The notes under the pieces are model-generated. The model searched no databases. It was not told the origin of the DNA and was given only the letters and a program-made list of their open reading frames with translations. A stretch of DNA of 57,500 bases. Source: Halisarca cf. caerulea. Its lineage: Eukaryota > Porifera > Demospongiae > Chondrillida > Halisarcidae. Location of the stretch: the NCBI GenBank assembly GCA_963170055.1, contig CAUJGJ010000083.1:2511601-2569100 (forward strand), written 5' to 3'. Positions 40,488 to 49,958 of this stretch are shown here, in pieces (position 1 is the stretch's first letter; the number at the start of each line of letters is the position of its first letter). The position numbers and the translations under genes are program-made.

Positions 40488-41639
40488 TATAACAGGGACT
40501 ACGTATACAAGGGAATCAAAATACAATGGGAACAAGGACATAAACAGTATATACACACATAAATCTATACCTGCCACCGTAGAGATTTGCTGGGGAGTTT
40601 CTTGATAGATGTAAATTAGGAGAGATGGCAGTGGCAGCATGGGCAAATATAGTAGAAAGTGCATGGGTTGTCAGGGTAAAATGTTGATAGAAAACAGTGT
40701 GATTATATAGTTGCTGTTTCATGATGGTCAATGTTAAATACGGGTTGATTCTGGTATGGCGTTCCACAGTCTGCGGTTACTTGCACAAAATAAATTCTGA
40801 AGTGTCTGGGTGGCCTTAGTAAATTTGTAAGCAAAGTGGTGTTTTGTGGATTGTCTTGTTCCAGATGTTACATTTGGAGTGTTATAATAACCCTTTTTCT
40901 GTAACTGGTAGTCTAAGAGAAATCACATGATTATAGTGATGAATTTGCTTGCACATCTCTGGTTGTTCTCAAGGGATAATAAGGTTGTCAAAAATTACAG
41001 AGCGTATGTCTCGTGGATATTACTTGAATGTTGTGACTGTATACTTCATATATAAGATTGGAGAAAATGTTGGACCATATAATGGGTCAGAAGTTACTAG
41101 GGTTCGCTGTATGAGTAGAGAAGTATACCAAGCTTTATTCGACCCCTCAACGATGAGATATACAAGAAGAACTAATTGCATGCCGGTTAACGTTGCGAAC
41201 AAGTATTATTCTTACTGTATGATACATCAACAATCCAAAAAAGCAGACCGAATTCCTACCTTTTTCCTCCTGCAAATGGAGGAATTCGGTCTGGCCACGT
41301 CAGACTAGACGCGGGTACCCTACTCCGTGCGGCCACGATAGAAGAAAGAACGGTATAACGATGGTGTTGAAAATTAACCGATGCTGCATCGCATCCCGGA
41401 TCCCACACCCAGAAAGTTACCCTTTATGGAATGCCAAATGCGACAAAACCTAGCCTACACGCGAGATGAACGAAAACCGTTTCTGCAAAATAGATTTACC
41501 AGACGCGATTTGCGAAAATCGATTTGCCTACAGAGAGTGACAGAAAATAGCGGATCTCATGCAAAGGTAGATTTCATTGATTTGTGAAACAGCTTGATTT
41601 GCATCTCCTCAAATCATGCCTATATGCTGTTGTGAATTG
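40488..41639. other. unassigned stretch with one 119-codon plus-strand frame
   Basis: No recognisable gene was found. A plus-strand open frame (40949-41308) contains GPYNGSEVTRVRCMSREVYQ but matches no family I know and has no visible intron borders. An inverted repeat, agaccgaattcct (41248) with aggaattcggtct (41280), lies inside its end. The rest is AT-rich. It may include 5' sequence of retroelement copy 1. Confidence 0.3.
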
Positions 41640-41820
41640 ATGTTTGAGGGCAAAGTGAAAGCTGCACTACGGCTTATCACTCAGAATAACAACAGTGGTG
41701 CACTTCACTTAGACATCAAGGATTAGCTTGTGAGTAAACACCCACCAAGACAACCTGCGGTACCGGGTGCCATTTTGACCAACAACACAAGACCTGACAT
41801 ACATCCTGTTGTTTTTACTA
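41640..41820 (+). pseudogene. fragment of retroelement family A N-terminal region
   Basis: The plus-strand translation AALRLITQNNNSG then LVSKHPPRQPAVPGAIL and DIHPVVFTM parallels copy 1 (ILQDHNNSS / LLNKHPPRQPPSPEAI / NVHPILFEQI). An in-frame stop interrupts it near 41726, and it ends at the MITE inserted at 41821. Confidence 0.65.
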
Positions 41821-42017
41821 TGAAATATTCCAGCCTAGGGTCCACAAATTTGCAAACCCATAGAGATAGCAGCTGTACCAGCTGTAACTCCACTGTAAAA
41901 GTTGTTTACAGTTACATTGTTTTGTGTTTTGGAAGTGACAAACACAAAACAACTCTTTGATCTTTCCTTTGATCTCCTTGGGTTTGTAAATTTGTGGATC
42001 CTTGGCTGAATATTTCA
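41821..42017. mobile_element. 197-bp MITE with about 40-bp inverted ends and TA duplication
   Basis: The left end tgaaatattccagcctaggg and right end are reverse complements over about 40 bases with a few mismatches (right arm: tgggtttgtaaatttgtgga...gaatatttca). TA dinucleotides flank both sides (41819-41820 and 42018-42019), as in Tc1/mariner-type insertions. It disrupts the family A fragment. Confidence 0.75.
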
Positions 42018-42574
42018 TAATGGAATTGTACATGTGCATTACAAATTGGAAGGTGTTAATTATATCTCATTGTGTTTTGTGATTAAATTGTACTGTATGA
42101 TGCATGATCATTTATATTCTAAAAAAAAATATCGTAAACGTACTGTAGCGAAAGTATATACGGATTTTCGTACGGAAATGACTGTGGTCAATTTGAAGCG
42201 CAATTCGGCAAAGGGATTAAGTGCGCATAAAAATATCGAATAAAATACAGAACTGAAGTCTTTTGGAACTAAAACACGCTCTTGTTCTACTTGCCTTGCT
42301 AGATAATCAAACTGCATCTTTAAAAGTCACGCAATCTGCACCTGATCAAAGCTCGATAATGAGATGCAAATTGATTACATTGTGTGAAGCCACAGAAACG
42401 CCCCCTTACTGCTTGGTGTGCACATAACCTACCTGTGGACCACTATTTATATTAGTTTATATTAAAATTACATTTCCGAGGGTCAGTACAGTTACAACTA
42501 AAATAACCTTAAAAAAATTGTTAAAATTACTAATCATTTTTTTGCAGTGTACAATCACAGACTCTATATATAGT
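42018..42574. other. AT-rich DNA between MITE and LTR retrotransposon
   Basis: No gene was recognised in these 557 bases. The last five bases (atagt, 42570-42574) are the left copy of the target-site duplication of the LTR retrotransposon. Confidence 0.4.
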
Positions 42575-42902
42575 TGTCGCGAAGCTCTTCACAGGCGTCT
42601 CGAAAATGAACAAGAACAACTCAATCTCCTTAATATTCAAAACTCCCAACTCGGAGAACACTTACAAAACTCAGATCTAACAACAACTTAAAGTTACTCA
42701 ACTACAAGTAATGAGCACAAAGCGGCGCACGCTGGGCGGCCCAACTAGTAACCAATTACATGTATACACTAAATAACAAGTAGATAAAGTTACATACATG
42801 CAGTGATACTACTTACAGCTAGCTAAGATGGCATCTACTTGTACACAGTGTCACACATATACAAGAAAGTCCATACAAAGAGTTCACAGTAACTTCGTCA
42901 CA
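42575..42902 (-). repeat. 3' LTR (left) of the Gmr1-like element
   Basis: 328 bp. In element sense it starts TGTGACGAAG and ends CTTCGCGACA. Compared with the right LTR it differs by a 3-base indel near 42633, an 8-base indel near 42768, a rearranged CA-rich patch near 42850 and a few point changes. Confidence 0.93.
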
Positions 42903-44430
42903 TTCCTCCCCCTTTAAGGTAATGGTGGGGGGCTTTCCCCTCACCAATAACTCTTGGCTGTCTTGACAAAGAGTTTGCATTACCATTCTCACGTCCAGGA
43001 CGATGTTGCATCTCAAAATGATATGGTTGGTTAGCCAGTGCCCAACGGGTCAGGCGGTTGTTAGCGTTTCGCATCTGTTGAAGCCAACGCAGGGGTTGGT
43101 GGTCCGTCTCAATGGTGAATTTCACTCCAAATAAGTATTGGTGGAAGTTCTTCAATGCACACACGATGGCAAGACACTCCTTTTCCACAACTGAATACTT
43201 TTTCTCTGCGGGTGACAACTTACGACTTGCGAAAGCAATGGGGTGTTCTTCCCCATCTTGGATTTGACTGAGGACTGCACCTAAGCCAAGATCAGAGGCA
43301 TCTGTTTGAAGGATGTACGCCTTACTTGGGTCCACAACACGCAGTACAGGAGCATGTACTATTAGCTGCTTAAGTCGACAGAAAGCTTCCTCACACTCTG
43401 TTGTCCAGAGGATTTTATCTGGTCTCCCTTTCTTAGTCAGTTCCACTAGGCTTGCTGCTGCATCAGAGAAGTTGGCCAGGAACTTGTGATAATATCCAAT
43501 CAATCCAAGGAATGATTTGATATCCTTCTTGGTGGTTGGCCGCTGATAATTTACCACTGCCTCCACCTTGCTGGGGTCAAGTCGAACTTTCCCATCACCA
43601 ATGATGTGTCCCAAGTATTGAACTTCCTTGAAGGCAAATCGGCACTTTGATGGTTTTACTGTGAGGCCTGCTCCACAAAGGCAGGTGAAGACCTCCGATA
43701 AGTGGTTAAGATGATCTGCCCAGCTACTACTAAAGATAACCACATCATCCAGGTATGCTCCGGAAAACTGCTGGCAGTCTCTCAGGAGTTCGTTCATCAA
43801 ACGCTGAAAGGTTGCAGGGGCTGTGTGCAGACCAAAGGGCATGACAAGAAACTCGAACAGCCCAAAAGGAGTACTAAAAGCAGTGATCTCTCGTGAATCT
43901 TTGGCCATGGGGATCTGCCAGTATCCCTTAGCCAAATCAAGAGTGGTGATAAACCTGCCTTGTCCAATGTGTTCAAGGACCTCCTCGACTCTGGGCATGG
44001 GATAGGCGTCGAACTTAGCATTCTGATTCAGCTTCCGATAGTCCACGCAGAAGCGTACTGTTCCATCTTTCTTGGGAACGAGCATGATGGGTGAAGCCCA
44101 GGGGCTCTTTGAAGGAGAAATAACCCCACTGTCGAGCATCCTTTGAATTTCTCCTCTGACAACTTCTCTTTGGGAGTAAGGAACACGGTAGGGCTTCTGA
44201 TGGATTGGGGCGACTTCCTTCACATAGATATGGTGCTCTACAATGCTGGTCCTTCCTGGAGAGTCACTTAACAAGGTGGGGAACTGTGTCAACAGCCCGA
44301 TAAGATCCTTTTGCTGTGTGGGGGATAGACTGTCGCCCATACTAATCTCTCCTGCTCGAGGCTCCAGTGTCTGGGGTTCTGGAAAGAATCCATCATCTAC
44401 CACTACAAAGGGGTCACATTCATCCATCAC
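42898..44430 (-). CDS. reverse transcriptase-RNase H of the Gmr1-like element
   Basis: 510 codons. RT fingers read VPYSQREVVRGEIQRMLDSG, SPWASPIMLVPKKDG and RFCVDYRKLN. The palm has TTLDLAKGYWQIPM (motif A), FGLFEFLVMPFGLHTAPATFQ (motif B) and AYLDDVVIFS (catalytic YLDD). The thumb and connection follow (QYLGHIIGDGKV, KSFLGLIGYYHKFL). RNase H reads ILQTDASDLGLGAVLSQ, VVEKECLAIV and ETDHQPLRWL, keeping the D-E-D set. There is no integrase after it; the frame ends at the polypurine tract. It lies in the same frame as the integrase C-terminus, separated only by one TAG (44464-44466) and 11 codons. That stop is either a leaky junction or a mutation of a single pol polyprotein. Confidence 0.93.
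   Translation of the reverse strand: MMDECDPFVVVDDGFFPEPQTLEPRAGEISMGDSLSPTQQKDLIGLLTQFPTLLSDSPGRTSIVEHHIYVKEVAPIHQKPYRVPYSQREVVRGEIQRMLDSGVISPSKSPWASPIMLVPKKDGTVRFCVDYRKLNQNAKFDAYPMPRVEEVLEHIGQGRFITTLDLAKGYWQIPMAKDSREITAFSTPFGLFEFLVMPFGLHTAPATFQRLMNELLRDCQQFSGAYLDDVVIFSSSWADHLNHLSEVFTCLCGAGLTVKPSKCRFAFKEVQYLGHIIGDGKVRLDPSKVEAVVNYQRPTTKKDIKSFLGLIGYYHKFLANFSDAAASLVELTKKGRPDKILWTTECEEAFCRLKQLIVHAPVLRVVDPSKAYILQTDASDLGLGAVLSQIQDGEEHPIAFASRKLSPAEKKYSVVEKECLAIVCALKNFHQYLFGVKFTIETDHQPLRWLQQMRNANNRLTRWALANQPYHFEMQHRPGRENGNANSLSRQPRVIGEGKAPHHYLKGGGM
42903..42915 (-). other. polypurine tract of the Gmr1-like element
   Basis: In element sense the 13 bases AAAGGGGGAGGAA abut the 3' LTR directly, the usual site for plus-strand DNA priming. 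The RT/RNase H frame overlaps it: its last residues and stop run through the tract into the LTR edge (stop at 42898-42900). Confidence 0.85.
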
Positions 44431-44463
44431 ATTGGTTTCAACAAAAAGACTTGGGCTGTCCAG

Positions 44464-45737
44464 CTAGTGCCATTTCTTTATCAGGTTGACATGCACAACC
44501 TTTCTCCCTCGCTTCCTCCCTACTGTCTCCAGCTCATAGTCTACAGGTGAGAGTTTCCTCCTCACTTTATATGGTCCTGCCCACTCAAGCCTTAATGGAT
44601 CCCCCACCCTAGGTAAGAGCACTAGAACCTCATCACCAACTTCAAAGCTCCGATCTCTTGCAGTCCGGTCATAGGAACGTTTCTGTCTCTGCTGAACTTC
44701 CCGGCTATGCCTGGCAACTAGGTCTGTCATCTCTTCAAGTCTCTTTCGTACCTCCAATACATGGCTGGCCACTGACTGTTTGGTAGGATACTCGCCTGTC
44801 CATTCCTCACGCAAGACATCCAGGGGTCCTCGCACTCTCCAACCGTATAGCAGTTCAAATGGAGAGAATCCAGTGGACTCTTGGGGCACCTCCCGATAGG
44901 CGAACAGAAGGTAAGGTACTCATCCCAGTCATTCTGACGCCGGCTTGTAAACTTGCGAAGCATGCTTTTGAGGGTTCCGTTGAAGCGCTCCACGAGTCTA
45001 TCTGTCTGTGGGTGGTAGGGACTCGTCCTGATCCTCTTGATCTGAAGTAGTAGGTAAGCTTCTTCCAAGAGAGCCGACATGGAATTCGTTCCTTGATCCG
45101 TCAAGATTTCTCCCGGTATCCCAAAATGTGCAAAGTACCCTACGAGCTCCTTGGCAATCCGCGGTGCTTCAGTCGATGACAGGGGTATAGCCTCTGGGTA
45201 CCTCGTGGCATAGTCACACAGTACCAGGATGAAGCGATTCCCCTTCTTGGTTCTTGGGAGTGGCCCCACAAGGTCCATTGCAATCCTCTGGAATGGTCGT
45301 TCCATCAAAGGCATAGGTATCATGCTGGCCTTGGGAAGTTTCCTGGTCCCCGATCGTTGACACACTTCACATGTACGGCAATAGCGGGCAACATCCTGGA
45401 AAACACCCGGCCAGTAGTATCGTGCAAGGATGCGGTCTTTGGTCTTTGTAATTCCCAAGTGTCCTCTCAATGGGATGTCATGAGCCAGACGAAGCACTGT
45501 GGCACGATACCTCCTTGGCAAGACCAGCTGCTCACATGTCCGGATATCTCCTGTGTCCGTCCCGCTTGGCCTCCAAACCCGATAGATCAACCCATTCCTT
45601 CTGACAAAGGACACACGTTCAGGTTCTCCATGACCCTCTTCAATTGCAATGTCCCGAACCTTGTTGAGACTGCCATCTGTCTGTTGATGAGCCTTGAAGG
45701 TATGTATCATCCACCTGAGGGCCGTCCTCAGTACCAC
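44464..45737 (-). CDS. integrase of the Gmr1-like element (frame broken once)
   Basis: The zinc-binding HHCC region (AHDIPLRGHLG ... CRTCEVCQ) is followed by the DDE core: IAMDLVGPLP, LTDQGTNSM and PQTDRLVERFNGTL. The C-terminal part lies in another frame (44889-44464) and contains STGFSPFELLYGW and the GPY/F-type module WAGPYKVRRKLSPVDYEL. The change of frame falls at about 44890-44915 and looks like a single-base loss. Upstream, the junction with the protease frame (45640-45740) also requires a frame change. Confidence 0.88.
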
Positions 45738-46335
45738 CAGTTATCTCAGTACCACTAACAACACTTAACCCCTGTGGATCCACACCAGTTATGTCTCCAC
45801 CATCAACACCCAACCCCTGTTGACTAGCACCATTGTCTCCACCATCACTGCCACCTTCAACTCCATCTACAAGTTCACTATTGACCTCGTTCTCTCTGCT
45901 ACCTGTAGTAGTACCTCCTTCTCCACACTCTTCCCCAGGAATCACCGCTTCAACCAACTCGTCACCTACATCTAAATCTACCATCATGGGCTCCATCACC
46001 TCCCCCTCAGATTCAGGCCCCTCCTGCTGAGTATCCACCTCTTTGGCCTGACTCCTTGTTACCACTGCCAAACTCTGGTTCTCTACACTACCAGAAACCT
46101 TCTCCAACAAGTCTCTCCCCAGCACAACTGCACCTGGAAGACCTGGTGCCACAACCACCTTTGCAACTACATTCATTGCTTCCACTTGCAGGCCAACTTC
46201 AGCCACTGGGTAATGTACTGTATCCCCATGAACACACCTAACAGGCACTGCCTCACCATCAATCCACCGACTCTCTCCAACCAGCTGGGATGCCACCAAG
46301 GTCTTATCACTCCCAGTATCTACCAACACCTGCAC
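45640..46335 (-). CDS. retroviral-type aspartic protease region of the Gmr1-like element
   Basis: The active site VLVDTGSDKTLV comes near the start, and VVLGRDLL is the family's second conserved strand. A long acidic Gly/Glu/Asp-rich linker follows and runs into the integrase in another frame. It is in the same frame as Gag and separated from it by one TGA (46339-46341), with no methionine near the protease. Expression would therefore need readthrough, or the stop is a mutation. Confidence 0.85.
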   Translation of the reverse strand: MQVLVDTGSDKTLVASQLVGESRWIDGEAVPVRCVHGDTVHYPVAEVGLQVEAMNVVAKVVVAPGLPGAVVLGRDLLEKVSGSVENQSLAVVTRSQAKEVDTQQEGPESEGEVMEPMMVDLDVGDELVEAVIPGEECGEGGTTTGSRENEVNSELVDGVEGGSDGGDNGASQQGLGVDGGDITGVDPQGLSVVSGTEITGGTEDGPQVDDTYLQGSSTDRWQSQQGSGHCN

Positions 46336-46338
46336 TCT

Positions 46339-47329
46339 TCACCCATCCAGCCGACCATACTTTATATACTTCCTACTGTCAGGATTCCACTCTAGCTCTG
46401 AGCATGCCATCATGGTAGGCCTTGTGCTCACCTTGATATCCTGCCTGCTTGGACAGTTGTACATGAGGTGGCCATAGCGACCACACTGATAACACTTCTT
46501 GTCCCCACGGACATTTGTTGACGATCGTTGTCCTGTCACCCCGCTCGAAGTCTGTACCTTCTCCCTATTGTGTGCCGACTTCCAGCTATCCTTGTTCGAC
46601 TGTCCCTTGGGCTGCTCTGAGTCCCTAGCAACGCTCAAGCCCTTGCGAGATAGCATGTAATGATCAGCAAGTTCTGCAATTTGCTCCAATGATGTAGGTT
46701 TGCGGTCCCTCACCCACACCGCTATATCTTCCGGTACAGATTGATAAAACTGCTCAGCCACCATAAGATCCTCCATGGGCATCTCCTGATTTTGCACCCA
46801 ACGCTGGTAATTCTCCTTGAGCCGCGTCATCAGCTCACGGTGCGTCTCTCCATTCTTCTTCCGGTCACCTCGGAACTTCCTGCGACGACTCTCCTCGTTG
46901 ATATCGTAGCGCCTCAAGATGGCCTCCCGTACTTTCTTAAAGTCTTCTGCTTCCTCCGCGGGAAGAGCAGCGTACGCGGCCATCGCTCTACCGGTCAGGA
47001 GTCCTGCCAACTGAGTAGCCCAAACCGATTCAGACCACTTCTGCTGTTTTGCCACGCGCTCGAAGACCGCCAAGAAGTGCTCCACGTCGTCCTCCGCTGT
47101 CAACTTTTGCAACGAAGGTTTCGGAATCTTAGGGACCACGTCTCTCTCTGCTACGGGTACGCGGGGCTGGCCTAACAATGTACTCATCTCCGTCTTATGG
47201 GCTTCGAAGGAAATTTTTTGTTGCTCGAGCATCCCCATGAGTATAGCCTAGCTGTTGATCTTCGTGTTGTTTCTGCTGTTGCCTGAGAAATTCCATCAAG
47301 GCTTCTGATGATCCATTTCCGTCCGTCAT
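46339..47329 (-). CDS. Gag of the Gmr1-like element, with SCAN-like capsid segment and CCHC knuckle
   Basis: The main frame (47238-46339, 299 codons) holds a capsid-like region (DDVEHFLAVFERVAKQQKW, LAGLLTGRAMAAYAAL). A segment with the SCAN layout follows: RRRKFR, ETHRELMTRLKENYQRWV, MVAEQFYQSVPEDIAVWVRD and TSLEQIAELAD. The zinc knuckle CYQCGRYGHLMYNC comes after that. The SCAN domain of vertebrate zinc-finger proteins is thought to derive from Gmr1-like Gag (family knowledge). A better start is the ATG at 47329, 64 bases after the primer site. It opens a Gln-rich frame that must shift once near 47240-47250 to join the main frame, where a TAG sits just upstream. Confidence 0.85.
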
Positions 47330-47375
47330 GGTACCACCGTTTCTGTAGAGGACTCAACCGAAAGTTCGTTCACGT

Positions 47376-47393
47376 ATCCCACCGCTGCCACCA
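47376..47393 (-). other. primer binding site, complementary to tRNA-Leu 3' end
   Basis: On plus, atcccaccgctgccacca ends two bases before the LTR. It equals the 3' acceptor end plus CCA of a typical animal tRNA-Leu (AAG/TAG type), so the element-sense strand starts TGGTGGCAGCGGTGGGAT. This is a full 18-nt match as I know that tRNA. Confidence 0.85.
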
Positions 47394-47395
47394 AA

Positions 47396-47727
47396 TGTCG
47401 CGAAGCTCTTCACAGGCGTCTCGAAAATGAACAAGAACAACTCAATCTCCTTATTCAAAACTCCCAACTCGGAGAACACTTACAAAACTCAGATCTAACG
47501 ACAACTTAAAGTTACTCAACTACAAGTAATGAGCACAAAGCGGCGCGCGCTGGGCGGCCCAACTAGTAACCAATTACATGTATACACTATTATAAATAAT
47601 AACAAGTAGATAAAGTTACATACATGCAGTGATACTACTTACAGCTAGCTAAGATGGCATCTACTTGTACACACACACATACATGTCAAGAAAGTCCATA
47701 CAAAGAGTTCACAGTAACTTCGTCACA
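47396..47727 (-). repeat. 5' LTR (right) of the Gmr1-like element
   Basis: 332 bp, with the same termini as the left LTR, followed by the 5-bp duplication atagt. The high LTR-LTR similarity indicates a fairly recent insertion. Confidence 0.93.
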
Positions 47728-47732
47728 ATAGT

Positions 47733-48557
47733 CTATAGGTGTAGTATAGATATTATCATAATCTATCATAATGCTAAAATTATGTGTAGTGACCATTCAT
47801 GCGTTTTCATCAGGAACGAGTGAAGCTGATCATGAGTTTGCATTCTTTTTGCAGACAAACTCATTATTATATGAGCTATTATTAACAATACGCAGTTCTA
47901 TCACATTGTCAAGTACATACTTATACATAATCTACAAGTAATCCATGCACAGGTGGCATAAATATAAAATTATCCACCAATTTGAAATCTATTACAGAAC
48001 TAAATTAAAATGTAATGTCACGAAGTACACGGTCGTCACGCAAATGGACTAAAATTATTCAACTGGCTCCAACTCGAGCCTACACCATACACTGAACCAC
48101 ACAGGTTACAAAGGCAACAACTAACTACTTGCTTAGGTGGTACATTAATATAAAGTAAGTATGGTATAAAGACAGGTCATGAGTCCAGAGTAAATACAAT
48201 AGCACTACAACAAAGAAGCAGGCCGCCAAGAGCAGGCCGCACATGAAGGTATAAGACACACCCAAAACTACTGTAACATGACTCACAAATTAAACTAAAG
48301 CACATGATACTTGCAACTAGATTAAAGCTACTGACATAGTAAAACAAACAAACAAGTAATAATTACAACCATAACTGAAACCACAAGTATGTAACACGAG
48401 ACTCAATACTAGTACACATGTAATGCTAAGTATAAGAACTAGTTACACATAGTCAAGGTTGTCACGTCACAGTAATTAATAATCAACAAACATAATCCTG
48501 ATTTCCAATTCTAGACTTAGGCATTTCACGACCATGAAGTGCACATTGGGCCAGAAC
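47733..48557. other. AT-rich 3' flank of the dioxygenase-like gene
   Basis: No coding signal or inverted-repeat element was recognised between the right target duplication of the LTR element and the stop codon of the dioxygenase-like gene. Confidence 0.4.
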
Positions 48558-49742
48558 TCATCCCTTAAATTCATCAATGTTAACATAGCTACCTTGTAGA
48601 TGACGCTCCCCTCCATTGAGGGAGAAGTCAGTCCTCGAGTGAAGAACACGGCGATTGTTGACAATGAGAAGATCACCAGGCATTAGGCGAATAATGTGAC
48701 GAATTCTGTAATTCTTAACAAAATTGTACCACCGATTGCGAGCCTGGTAGTAAGGTTCAACCATGTCATGGGGGGCACATACCCCATACTGTGTATGGTT
48801 GGTCCAATTAACAGCTATTATTTCATCATTGTAGCCCAATACTATATGTGGGCGATAGTAGCGCATATGTACAGGCCTTTGCAAATGAGGGGAAACTCTT
48901 TGAATAATAATTGGAACTTTTGCTAGTGTGTCAAAATACTCACGATGCTCCCTTCGGAAATCTTCTGCAGCTGCAAACTGGTCTACCATAACATTGTATC
49001 CGCCTTCCACGCATTCATCAAACTTTAAACAATGTAAAAGAGTGAGACCGGGGGGAGATTCGTAATAAAGCTCGTCGCTGTGCAGGGTAATCGGATTTTG
49101 CGAGTAGGATACGTCGGTAGTGGCTTTGGTGACGACGTCGAAGTAGTCTCCAAAAATGGCCGGCCGATTGGCGTAAACAAAGTCAGCTACTTTGGTAACA
49201 TACCCAGAATTGATGGGTACGTTTTTCAGTAAACTCAAACCGTCTTCGTAAATCTTCAGCAACCAGTCCAAACGCTCGGAAGGACCTTCAGTCAATCTCT
49301 TGTAGTCGAATTCGGACACTTTGCCAGTTAGAGGAACAGGTCGGGCTTCCCTAGAGATCTTATCTAAAACTTCTTCTCCGTAGGCATTGTCCTTCAGCCA
49401 ATCGACAGGAAACGTTCCCTTGTGGTTGGAATCTTCGTCGTCTTCCCACGTGACTTGAACACTATTTTCGTTGTTGACGACACTGGATAGTTTATAGACG
49501 CCTCGCAGTGATTCAGGAGAATGTTGGGTTTGGCCGCTGCTTGGATCCCTACACGTGGTACAATGACAGAAGTGCTTCAACCACACTGCGTGATAAACGT
49601 GTTTCTCTACCCCATCAAATTCCACAGACACGCTCTTCTTGTCGTTGGCTACTTGTAGATTTGATATTGCTGCGTAGTTTCTCCATTTGAAAGAAGTAAC
49701 ATGCCTCGACAACGTCTGTAGGGTTCGAATTGCCATAGCCAT
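48558..49742 (-). CDS. gamma-butyrobetaine dioxygenase-like (BBOX/TMLH family) Fe(II)/2-oxoglutarate oxygenase, intronless
   Basis: 394 codons from the ATG at 49742 (an in-frame ATG at 49802 would add 20 residues). The N-terminus (MAMAIRTLQTLSRHVTSF) looks like a mitochondrial presequence. The small N-terminal zinc domain of the family is present: VWLKHFCHCTTCRDPSSGQ. The jelly-roll core carries the HxD iron ligands in ITLHSDELYYESPPGLTLLHCL, the distal His in NNRRVLHSRTDF, and the 2-oxoglutarate region near RHLQGSYVN. Family members hydroxylate gamma-butyrobetaine or trimethyllysine in carnitine synthesis; which substrate applies is not decidable from the sequence. The frame is intact, ending EFKG, and has no introns, unlike the other genes here. 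That suggests either a retrocopy or an old intron loss. Confidence 0.88.
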   Translation of the reverse strand: MAMAIRTLQTLSRHVTSFKWRNYAAISNLQVANDKKSVSVEFDGVEKHVYHAVWLKHFCHCTTCRDPSSGQTQHSPESLRGVYKLSSVVNNENSVQVTWEDDEDSNHKGTFPVDWLKDNAYGEEVLDKISREARPVPLTGKVSEFDYKRLTEGPSERLDWLLKIYEDGLSLLKNVPINSGYVTKVADFVYANRPAIFGDYFDVVTKATTDVSYSQNPITLHSDELYYESPPGLTLLHCLKFDECVEGGYNVMVDQFAAAEDFRREHREYFDTLAKVPIIIQRVSPHLQRPVHMRYYRPHIVLGYNDEIIAVNWTNHTQYGVCAPHDMVEPYYQARNRWYNFVKNYRIRHIIRLMPGDLLIVNNRRVLHSRTDFSLNGGERHLQGSYVNIDEFKG

Positions 49743-49958
49743 CCGTAGTCTGGCGTTGCCGACCCGATTCTCGCTCGCCCGGTGACGTTGTCGGAGGATC
49801 ACGTGTCCCCCGGTTCAAGTGTCCCCCCGGACACGTGATCCTTAGGATCACGTGTCCATCCTTAGGCTCACGTGTCCCCCTTTATTGAGGCGCTAAATTT
49901 CAAAGGTGCTAGTGTTGTCGAAGCATAGACCCCAAGTCAAAGGTTAAAGCAGCGAAGA
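49743..49958. promoter_or_regulatory. 217-bp divergent promoter with four CACGTG boxes
   Basis: The spacer lies between the dioxygenase-like start (minus) and the start of the integrase/Ulp1 gene (plus). CACGTG occurs at 49800, 49832, 49849 and 49869, within repeated ggatcacgtgtcc / ggacacgtgatcc blocks that are partly inverted. These are canonical E-boxes for bHLH-zip factors (USF/MYC/MITF class). The clustering is seen directly; factor binding is inference. Confidence 0.55.

Larger units (their letters stand above)
42575..47727 (-). mobile_element. near-complete Gmr1-like Ty3/gypsy LTR retrotransposon (integrase before reverse transcriptase)
   Basis: Two LTRs (42575-42902 and 47396-47727) bound 4.5 kb of coding sequence on the minus strand. 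The ends are TG...CA with short inverted repeats, and flanks of atagt (42570-42574 and 47728-47732) give a 5-bp target duplication. A primer site sits next to the 5' LTR and a polypurine tract next to the 3' LTR. Coding order from 5' to 3' is Gag, protease, integrase, reverse transcriptase, RNase H. All domains are Ty3/gypsy in type, but integrase precedes RT as in Ty1/copia. That order defines the Gmr1-like group (family knowledge). The LTRs differ by a few substitutions and small indels. Several frame breaks or stops lie in the coding part, so this copy looks recently inserted but not intact. Confidence 0.93.

Noticed and set aside
39792..40664. 290-codon minus frame as a separate Ile/His-rich gene
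   Set aside because: Most of it is the wrong frame of the 33-bp array in the retroelement; only its CxC-rich part (40380-40487) belongs to the element.
40949..41308. 119-codon plus-strand frame as a novel gene
   Set aside because: No family resemblance, no splice partners and an inverted repeat across its end; coding status cannot be supported.
47376..47393. tRNA gene fragment
   Set aside because: Only the 18-base acceptor end is present and it sits at the LTR border, so it is a primer binding site.
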